From the NCBI GenBank assembly GCA_905233295.1, contig CAJODX010000066.1, forward strand, positions 1-5,972: DNA of 5,972 nt, given 5' to 3'. Source of the stretch: an uncultured Synergistales bacterium (GTDB lineage: Bacteria; Synergistota; Synergistia; Synergistales; Aminobacteriaceae). The notes below the pieces were generated by a model. The model did no database searches. It was not told where the DNA came from and was given only the letters and a program-made list of their open reading frames with translations. Positions 1 to 5,256 of this stretch are shown in pieces. Position numbers and translations under genes: made by a program. Each line of letters begins with the position of its first letter. Position 1 is the stretch's first letter.

Positions 1-537
1 AATGAAGAAAATGTTTTTGAAGCAATCCGCGCACTGAATGACAAAAATATGAGAAATTTAGGCGCGAGGCATATTACGATTTCGACTTCAGGTATCGTGC
101 CGGGCATTGAAGATCTGGCGAATTTTGAAATTCCCCTGAGACTTTCTCTTTCACTCCATGCCACGAACGATGAACTGCGTTCAAAATTGATGCCGGTGAA
201 CAAAAAATATCCGCTGGCAAAATTAATCGGGGCTTTGAAATTTTACCGTGAGAAAACAGGCGAACGAATCACGATTGAATATGTCCTGATTGACCGTGTG
301 AACGATGATGTTCAATATGCCTACGAGATGGCGGCACTGCTTGACGGGCTGCAGCCTTATATAAATTTGATTCCGTTCAATCCGATACCTTCAAGACCTG
401 ATTTAAAACGCTCCGGCGAATCCCGGATCAAAGATTTTTGCAGAGCCTTGAATGAATTAAACATTGAATTTGAATTACGAAAAGAACGCGGCTCGGATAT
501 TGCGGCGGCTTGCGGACAGCTTGCTGGGGAAAAATAA
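1..537 (+). CDS. rlmN: 23S rRNA (adenine(2503)-C(2))-methyltransferase RlmN, C-terminal part
   Basis: This is the last 178 codons of a radical-SAM methyltransferase that, by family knowledge, methylates C2 of A2503 in 23S rRNA (and A37 of some tRNAs) in the cytoplasm. The reading frame is open from base 1, so the ATG at 49 is internal and not the start. Visible RlmN signatures in order are ARHITISTSGIVPGI, LSLSLHA, ELRSKLMPVNKKYP, ITIEYVLIDRVND, INLIPFNPIPSRP and the terminal DIAAACGQL. The Cys in ACGQL (codon 511-513) corresponds to the methyl-carrying catalytic cysteine, C355 in E. coli. The iron-sulfur CxxxCxxC motif lies upstream of the window. The related Cfr resistance enzyme is an alternative, but the sequence reads as ordinary housekeeping RlmN. 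No terminator is evident after the stop. Confidence 0.95.
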   Translation, partial: NEENVFEAIRALNDKNMRNLGARHITISTSGIVPGIEDLANFEIPLRLSLSLHATNDELRSKLMPVNKKYPLAKLIGALKFYREKTGERITIEYVLIDRVNDDVQYAYEMAALLDGLQPYINLIPFNPIPSRPDLKRSGESRIKDFCRALNELNIEFELRKERGSDIAAACGQLAGEK

Positions 538-540
538 TCA

Positions 541-579
541 TAAAATCTCCGAATTTTAAGCCTGTGAATATTTTATAAT
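541..579 (+). promoter_or_regulatory. Candidate promoter for the secreted coiled-coil protein gene
   Basis: A perfect TATAAT lies at 574-579, but no good TTGACA-like -35 stands 16-18 bases upstream of it. Overlapping it is a weak sigma-28-like arrangement: TAAA at 541-544, 15 bases, then GCCTGTGA at 560-567, which matches GCCGATAA at 5 of 8 positions. Start of transcription from the TATAAT would give a leader of roughly 70 bases. Assignment to either sigma factor is uncertain. Confidence 0.35.
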
Positions 580-636
580 GCGGGTTAAATTAAAGAGAAA
601 CAAAATTTGTAACGAAATTCACTTATCACAACATTC

Positions 637-645
637 AGGGAGGAG
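637..645 (+). promoter_or_regulatory. Ribosome binding site deciding the start of the secreted protein
   Basis: AGGGAGGAG at 637-645 is strongly complementary to the 16S rRNA 3' end. It ends 2 bases before an in-frame GTG at 648 and 11 bases before the ATG at 657. The flagellin and murD genes here use spacings of 13 and 11 bases, so the ATG at 657 is the better start. It also places Met directly before the Lys-Lys-Lys of a signal peptide. Confidence 0.7.
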
Positions 646-656
646 AAGTGGTTTTT

Positions 657-1901
657 ATGAAAAAGAAATTTTTTGCGTTCTTTGTTTTGTTTTTCGTTCT
701 TGGCGGCACAGCCTCGGCTTCGGACTGGACGAGTTATTTTCAGGTTGACTGGAACGAAGTCAGTAGCTATGTTTCAAACTTTTTCACCGGAGACAAAAAC
801 GAAAATGTAAAACCCGTTTCCGATGAAATTCTTTCGCCTTACATCGCTTCAGAATGGGAAAATTTAACCGAAAATCTGACTGACGCTCTGAAACTCAGAG
901 ACAAAAACGACAGTCTTCCGAAAAGTTCGTGGATTCCCTTCAAAGAAGATCAGGAGAGTAACGCTCATAAAATCAACAGACTTCTCGATGCCGCGATGAA
1001 AATTCTCGTCAGCAGCGAGGCTGGAAACCTGAGACGCGAGGCTGGAGAACTCCGCGAAAATATTTCAAGACAGCGCATTGAACTCGATGAACTCCGCAAC
1101 AAAAGAATCAACGCGCCCGAAAGTTCTTACATGTTCTGGAAAATGACGCGGGAAAAAGCCGACAAAAAAATTTCAGAACTCGAAAACGAAATCAGAAACG
1201 GTGAAGCAAGATTACAGGAAATCAATGCGAATTTAACTGATGCGCTTAAAAACATCGGGCTTGAACTCGATTCTTCGCAGACTGAAATTCTGTTAAACTC
1301 CGTTACAGGCGATGACCTTCTCAGTAACGCAATTATATTTTCAAATGTCAAAAATGTTGTTGCGAAACTCGAAAATCTTTCACAAAACGAAACGAACAGT
1401 CTCGAAATCACTCGGCGTTACACGGGAATGTATCTTGTGCTGAACGATTTATTGATTTTAACTCAGGAAGAACTCGTGAAAAAAATCGACGGCGAGTATA
1501 AACCGAAATTGAATTTAATCATCGCCGAAGCTCAAAATCTCCGTAAAGATGCGTTGTCAAAGAGCAATAACAGCGCCTACACGGACGAACAGAGAAAATC
1601 TTTTGCAGCAAACGTAAAATCCAATGAAACAACAATACAAGTCGCTAATCTTTACAATGAATTATTAAATTCACAGCGTGCCGCGGCATTGAACAGCATT
1701 AAAAATCTTAAACTCAACCGAGACTTGGCTGAAAACACTTACAGAACAGTCCGGAGTTCGGGAGAGTTACGCGGACTCATTCATTCAGGACTGACATTAT
1801 TCGATTCTATTGACGGACTTTCAATGCCTGAGCTGAAAATTTTTGAGAGCGAAGTCATGCGGCTTGAATTTGAGGAAATAGACAGGCGGCTCAGAAAATA
1901 A
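657..1901 (+). CDS. Secreted cysteine-free coiled-coil protein of unknown function
   Basis: I do not recognise a family for this 414-residue protein. Residues 1-21 form a classical signal peptide: MKKK, a Phe/Leu/Val-rich core (FFAFFVLFFVLGG), then TASA with likely cleavage before SDW. The mature part is hydrophilic, rich in Lys, Glu, Asn and Leu, and has no cysteine. Heptad-like charged helix runs through about residues 120-200 (for example REAGELRENI, QRIELDELRNKR, KKISELENEI, EARLQEI), and further helical stretches follow at about 285-365. The C-terminus (SMPELKIFESEVMRLEFEEI) looks like a conserved tail but I cannot name it. No transmembrane segment, lipobox or sorting motif is seen, so export to the periplasm or outside is inferred. 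An in-frame GTG at 648 is a less likely start. It lies between rlmN and flagellin, and the downstream flagellin promoter begins in its stop codon. A surface, envelope or motility-associated role is only a guess. Confidence 0.85.
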   Translation: MKKKFFAFFVLFFVLGGTASASDWTSYFQVDWNEVSSYVSNFFTGDKNENVKPVSDEILSPYIASEWENLTENLTDALKLRDKNDSLPKSSWIPFKEDQESNAHKINRLLDAAMKILVSSEAGNLRREAGELRENISRQRIELDELRNKRINAPESSYMFWKMTREKADKKISELENEIRNGEARLQEINANLTDALKNIGLELDSSQTEILLNSVTGDDLLSNAIIFSNVKNVVAKLENLSQNETNSLEITRRYTGMYLVLNDLLILTQEELVKKIDGEYKPKLNLIIAEAQNLRKDALSKSNNSAYTDEQRKSFAANVKSNETTIQVANLYNELLNSQRAAALNSIKNLKLNRDLAENTYRTVRSSGELRGLIHSGLTLFDSIDGLSMPELKIFESEVMRLEFEEIDRRLRK

Positions 1902-1926
1902 AATTTCAGACACGCTCTGCCGAAAA
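1899..1926 (+). promoter_or_regulatory. Sigma-28 (FliA/SigD) type flagellin promoter
   Basis: TAAAATTT at 1899-1906 and GCCGAAAA at 1919-1926 match the flagellar class-3 promoter consensus (TAAAGTTT, GCCGATAA) at 7 of 8 bases in each element. The gap between TAAA and GCCG is 16 bases, within the 14-16 range known for SigD promoters. Transcription should start around 1932-1934, leaving a leader of about 35 bases. The TAA at 1899-1901 is also the stop codon of the upstream gene. Its position just ahead of a flagellin gene strongly supports the call. Confidence 0.7.
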
Positions 1927-1934
1927 CTTATAAT
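1905..1934 (+). promoter_or_regulatory. Possible second, housekeeping-type promoter of flagellin
   Basis: A perfect TATAAT at 1929-1934 has TTCAGA (4 of 6 matches to TTGACA) at 1905-1910, with an 18-base spacer. It overlaps the sigma-28 site, so binding of the two polymerases would be mutually exclusive. A start near 1941 would give a leader of about 27 bases. The TATAAT could be a chance match in AT-rich sequence, but the same hexamer occurs in all three gaps here. Confidence 0.4.
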
Positions 1935-1947
1935 GAAAGAATAAACG

Positions 1948-1962
1948 CAGGAGGCAAAATTT
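1948..1962 (+). repeat. Shared 15-base leader with ribosome binding site, copy 1 (flagellin)
   Basis: CAGGAGGCAAAATTT is identical to 3883-3897 in the murD leader. It contains the Shine-Dalgarno AGGAGG at 1949-1954, which ends 13 bases before the ATG at 1968 and 16 before the next in-frame ATG at 1971. Spacing therefore favours the first ATG. Confidence 0.8.
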
Positions 1963-1963
1963 C

Positions 1964-1976
1964 TATCATGATGATA
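1964..1976. repeat. Small palindrome across the flagellin start codon
   Basis: TATCAT at 1964-1969 and ATGATA at 1971-1976 are perfect inverted repeats around the single base G1970, covering the start codon and the following ATG. As RNA it could form only a 4-bp stem (TATC/GATA), so any regulatory role would more likely be at DNA level. It may be chance. Confidence 0.3.
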
Positions 1977-3812
1977 AACAGCAGCAACACAATACGAATG
2001 GCTTACAACGCCTTCAATGCGAACAACAAGGCTATCGAGGACACTGCGCGAGCTTTATCTACGGGATTGAGAGTTGCCAGTGCCGCCGATGATGCCGCAG
2101 GTTTTGCAATGGGAATAAATATATCGGCACAGGTTGCCGGTGTTGACCGTGCCATCAGAAATTCTCAGGACGGAATTTCAATGTTGCAGACGGCAGAGGG
2201 GGCACTGAATCAGATTAACTCAATGCTTCAGAGAATGCGTGAGCTTGCTGTACAGTCGGCTAATGACAGTCTTACAACTCAGGACAGAGGCTATATACAG
2301 CTTGAGCTTGCGGAACTCCGTGAAAATATCAACAACGTAGCGTCCAACACAACGTTTAACAATAAAAGACTTTTAGACGGTAGCTCATCGGCGATATGGT
2401 CATCGGACAATCTGAAAACCTCGCTGACTGTCAGCGGTGCTATAACAGAAATCGATCAGTTTGGACAGAAAAACGCTCTTGGCGGCAATTACAGACTTTC
2501 TATCACGGCGAAACCCGGACAGGCTGAAGTTCAGAAAACAAATCTTTTCGATTTTGAAATTTCCGAAGAATATGTAACGCAGGAGACTGCAACAAACGGC
2601 GATACCGTCAACGTTGTGCATACACGCCAACGTCTTGCAACTCTGAGAGATATGCCGCAGTTCAAAGACAACAGCGGAGCTTTTATGCTCAACGAACCTC
2701 AGAAAATTAAAATCACTCAGGGCGACGGCAATACCGCTGAAATCGTTTTGTATGCTGAAGACACGCTGTATGATGTGAGAAAAAAAATAAATGACGCTAT
2801 TGCTGATGATTTAGGTCAGGCGGCATACGCGGACAGCCGTGAAAATTTCTGCAGCATTGCAAACGGCACTCCGAATACGTCTGAAGCCGTAAAAACCTCC
2901 GAGAAAATTTACAGTCAGGCATATATACGCGATATTGACGAAAACAGCGCGACTTACGGACAGATAATTTTGAATGACTTCGGCTCTGCGCAGGAACTCA
3001 ACTTTAGCAACTACGGAAATTATTCAGAAGAAGATTTGGAAACTCTTTTGTCTTTCCGCGATGAAGTTACAACCTCAAAGGCTACTATGGTTATAAGGAG
3101 CGTTATTGCAGGCTCAGACGGGAAACTGACTTTCTCGTCTGAAAACAGCGATTTGATTAACGCGCTGAATCTCAACACGCTTCAGGAAGCCGAAGATAAT
3201 ATTTTTTCCGTTTCAGTCGCTGACGCTCACACGGGCAAAAACATAGCCGAAAATGTTACGACGGACGGAAATAAAATTGAAGGCGTTATAAGTCCGAACA
3301 TCAGCGTGAATTTTGATGCCATGGCTAACGTTAAAGCTGAATGGGACGAGGCATCAGGGCAATATATTCTCAAAAACGACACAGTGCCGTATCACACGCT
3401 GATTCACATTGATGACAGGAGTACGTCTTTTCAAATCGGACAGAATTTCGGCGAAGACATTTACATTAATATAGCTGACATGAGAGCCGAAGCTCTTGAG
3501 CTTGACAAGGTTGACGTATCAACGCGTGAACGTGCTTCAGAGTCAATAACGTTGCTCGATCAGGCTATTCACAAAGTCGGTTCACAGCGCGCAAAGATCG
3601 GAACGTATCAGAACGAGCTTGAATATAACGCCAACAGCCTGACTCAAACGAGTTTGCATTTGCAGGAATCCGAAAGCCGTCTGAAAGATGCCGACATGGC
3701 GAAAGAATACATGGAATTTGTGAAGCGTCAAATCCTCAGCAGCACCGGCAGTTCGATGCTTACACAGGCAAATCAGAACTCTCAGGCTCTTATGAGCATT
3801 TTAAGCGTGTAA
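1968..3812 (+). CDS. fliC: Flagellin, large form with extended central domain
   Basis: This is a complete filament subunit of the flagellum, secreted unfolded through the flagellar type III apparatus and assembled outside the cell; it has no cleaved signal peptide. The conserved N-terminal D0/D1 region spans about residues 5-140, with ARALSTGLRVASAADDAAG, RNSQDGISMLQTAEGAL, LQRMRELAVQSAND and TTFNNKRLLDG. The C-terminal D1/D0 region spans about 520-614, with GSQRAKIGTYQNELE, DADMAKEYMEF and MLTQANQNSQALMSIL. Between them lie about 370 residues of variable surface domain, including a stretch at about 245-290 (AEDTLYDVRKKINDAI) resembling the flagellin IN motif. The block SFQIGQNFGED, then NIADMRAEAL, precedes the C-terminal domain. 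At 614 residues it is well above the 270-500 of many flagellins. It has one cysteine (Cys295), unusual for a flagellin. Tandem ATGs at 1968 and 1971 are possible starts; the first has better spacing. It appears monocistronic from a sigma-28 promoter. Confidence 0.97.
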   Translation: MMINSSNTIRMAYNAFNANNKAIEDTARALSTGLRVASAADDAAGFAMGINISAQVAGVDRAIRNSQDGISMLQTAEGALNQINSMLQRMRELAVQSANDSLTTQDRGYIQLELAELRENINNVASNTTFNNKRLLDGSSSAIWSSDNLKTSLTVSGAITEIDQFGQKNALGGNYRLSITAKPGQAEVQKTNLFDFEISEEYVTQETATNGDTVNVVHTRQRLATLRDMPQFKDNSGAFMLNEPQKIKITQGDGNTAEIVLYAEDTLYDVRKKINDAIADDLGQAAYADSRENFCSIANGTPNTSEAVKTSEKIYSQAYIRDIDENSATYGQIILNDFGSAQELNFSNYGNYSEEDLETLLSFRDEVTTSKATMVIRSVIAGSDGKLTFSSENSDLINALNLNTLQEAEDNIFSVSVADAHTGKNIAENVTTDGNKIEGVISPNISVNFDAMANVKAEWDEASGQYILKNDTVPYHTLIHIDDRSTSFQIGQNFGEDIYINIADMRAEALELDKVDVSTRERASESITLLDQAIHKVGSQRAKIGTYQNELEYNANSLTQTSLHLQESESRLKDADMAKEYMEFVKRQILSSTGSSMLTQANQNSQALMSILSV

Positions 3813-3850
3813 ACGTAAAAAAAATTTTTCATTTTGCTTTCTGTTTGTTT
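3813..3850. other. AT-rich stretch after flagellin without a clear terminator
   Basis: The bases after the flagellin stop contain an A-run followed by a T-run (A8T5 around 3817-3829) and a T-rich tail, but no GC-rich stem. The AAAAATTTTT palindrome is too weak to be a convincing intrinsic terminator. Rho-dependent termination or read-through into murD is possible. Confidence 0.4.
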
Positions 3851-3859
3851 TCACTGTTC

Positions 3860-3865
3860 TATAAT
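3860..3865 (+). promoter_or_regulatory. Candidate -10 element of a murD-ftsW promoter
   Basis: A perfect TATAAT lies 35 bases before the murD start codon. No good -35 is found: TTGCTT at 3834-3839 matches only 3 of 6 bases and would need a 20-base spacer. Transcription from here would give a leader of about 29 bases, similar to that predicted for the flagellin TATAAT. Confidence 0.4.
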
Positions 3866-3882
3866 AGGCGTGAATTTTTTAA

Positions 3883-3897
3883 CAGGAGGCAAAATTT
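3883..3897 (+). repeat. Shared 15-base leader with ribosome binding site, copy 2 (murD)
   Basis: CAGGAGGCAAAATTT repeats 1948-1962 exactly. The AGGAGG at 3884-3889 ends 11 bases before the murD ATG at 3901 and is its ribosome binding site. AATTTT at 3874-3879 can pair with AAAATT at 3891-3896, putting the Shine-Dalgarno in a loop, but this AU-only stem would be weak. Confidence 0.8.
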
Positions 3898-3900
3898 TTT

Positions 3901-5256
3901 ATGCCTGATTATAAAGTTTCAGTCATCGGCGCGGGCGTCAGCGGTCAGGGGCTGGCACTCCTTGCTGAAAGTCTCGGCGCAGAGGTTTTTGTGTCTGAAC
4001 AGAAAAATATTAATGACGATGTAAAAAAACTTTTCATTGAACACAACATAAAATTTGAAGAGGGCGGAAACACTTCAAAAGTTTTCGATAACGCCGGTGA
4101 AATTTTAATCAGCTCCGGAATCCCTCCGAAGTCGGAAATTTTAATCGAAGCTCAAAAACGCGGCGCGAAACTCACGGGTGAACTCGATTTTGTTCTGCCG
4201 CACTTAAAAACTCAAAATTTAATCTGTGTTACGGGCAGCAACGGCAAGAGTACTGTAACGTCTCTGACGGGTCATATTCTCAGCAAAGCCGGATTAAAAA
4301 CAGGTACGGGCGGCAATCTCGGCACTGCATCAGCAAAATTCACGAACGAAAATTTCGATGCTGTCGTTCTTGAACTCAGCAGTTTTCAGCTTGCACGCGC
4401 AGAAAAAAATCCCGGCGCAAAAATTTCAATCGTTACGAACATTGCACCCGACCATATCGACTGGCACGGAAGTTTTGAAAATTACGCTGAAGCAAAATCG
4501 CGCGTTTTAAAAATGCGTTCGTCCGAGGGCTGGGGAATAATTCAGGACAGAGATTTTGAAATTCTGAACGCTGACGGAAATTTAATAACATTAAGCTGGG
4601 AAAAAGATGCCGTTCATAATACACGCGGACATATTTTCATGGACAGAAACTCAAATCAGGCTTTCCTGAATCTTGACGGAAAATCCGAAAAACTTTTCAG
4701 CTTCGATGACACAACGTTAATAGGCTCGCACAATCTCGAAAATGTTGCGATGTGTCTGTGCGCGGCAAAACTTCTCGGCGTGAACATAAATGACGCGAAA
4801 TTTCTTCTTGACGGTTTCAAGCCACTGCCTCACCGTTGTGAATATGCCGGTAGCATTGACGGCGTTGATTACATTGATGATTCAAAAGGCACGAACGTTG
4901 ACGCGTCCGTTACGGCGATGAGATGTATCAAAGGCAGAAAAATTATAATTCTGGGCGGTCAGGGCAAAGGCGAAGATTACACTCATCTGGCTGAAACAGT
5001 GAAAGCCGAATGCGATTTTGCTGTTTTAATCGGCGAAGAGGCTCCGAAAATTCAAAAATCTCTTGAAGAATCGGGCTTCAAAAATTTCAAAAACGTTTCA
5101 ACAATGGAAGAAGCCGTTGACGAAGCAAGAAAACTCGCAAAGCCCGGAATGGTCGTTCTGCTTTCACCTGCCTGCACGAGCTGGGATATGTATAAAAGCT
5201 ACAAGGCACGCGGCGAACATTTCTGCAAAATTGTGCGCGAAAAAATAAATCCGTAA
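3901..5256 (+). CDS. murD: UDP-N-acetylmuramoyl-L-alanine--D-glutamate ligase MurD
   Basis: MurD adds D-glutamate to UDP-MurNAc-L-Ala using ATP, the second amino acid step of peptidoglycan precursor synthesis in the cytoplasm. The 451 residues are full family length. The N-terminal Rossmann domain starts with VIGAGVSGQG (8-17). The central ATP-binding domain has the P-loop TGSNGKST (111-118), GGNLGTA (137-143), ELSSFQL (158-164), NIAPDHIDWHGSFENY (180-195) and Lys199, in the position of the carbamylated lysine that binds magnesium. GSHNLENV (275-282) follows. The C-terminal domain has LPHRCEY (309-315), DDSKGTN (326-332), GGQGKGEDY (352-360) and SPACTSWDMYKSYKARGEHF (422-441). All expected functional motifs are present, so it should be active. 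The start is set by AGGAGG 11 bases upstream. It overlaps ftsW by one base and is probably cotranscribed with it. Its upstream neighbour here is flagellin, not the usual mraY. Confidence 0.97.
   Translation: MPDYKVSVIGAGVSGQGLALLAESLGAEVFVSEQKNINDDVKKLFIEHNIKFEEGGNTSKVFDNAGEILISSGIPPKSEILIEAQKRGAKLTGELDFVLPHLKTQNLICVTGSNGKSTVTSLTGHILSKAGLKTGTGGNLGTASAKFTNENFDAVVLELSSFQLARAEKNPGAKISIVTNIAPDHIDWHGSFENYAEAKSRVLKMRSSEGWGIIQDRDFEILNADGNLITLSWEKDAVHNTRGHIFMDRNSNQAFLNLDGKSEKLFSFDDTTLIGSHNLENVAMCLCAAKLLGVNINDAKFLLDGFKPLPHRCEYAGSIDGVDYIDDSKGTNVDASVTAMRCIKGRKIIILGGQGKGEDYTHLAETVKAECDFAVLIGEEAPKIQKSLEESGFKNFKNVSTMEEAVDEARKLAKPGMVVLLSPACTSWDMYKSYKARGEHFCKIVREKINP

Noticed and set aside
49..537. A complete 162-residue gene starting at the ATG at 49
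   Set aside because: The frame is open back to base 1 and the upstream codons continue the RlmN-like sequence (FEAIRALND), so this is a truncated larger gene, not one starting at 49.
541..558. Inverted repeat TAAAAT / ATTTTA after rlmN as a terminator
   Set aside because: The stem is six A-T pairs only with a 6-base loop and no following T-run, too weak for an intrinsic terminator.
1127..1411. Minus-strand reading frame inside the secreted-protein gene
   Set aside because: It lies fully antisense to a well-supported gene, is low-complexity Ser/Phe-rich, and has no plausible ribosome binding site; a shadow frame.
1948..1976. CsrA-type control site in the flagellin leader
   Set aside because: AGGAGG contains the GGA core, but only a 2-bp GC stem surrounds it and no second GGA hairpin is present, so nothing beyond a Shine-Dalgarno is supported.
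3786..3797. GCTC-TTAT-GAGC hairpin at the end of flagellin as a terminator
   Set aside because: It is a 4-bp stem inside the coding region, and the T-run does not follow directly; it is explained by the codons.
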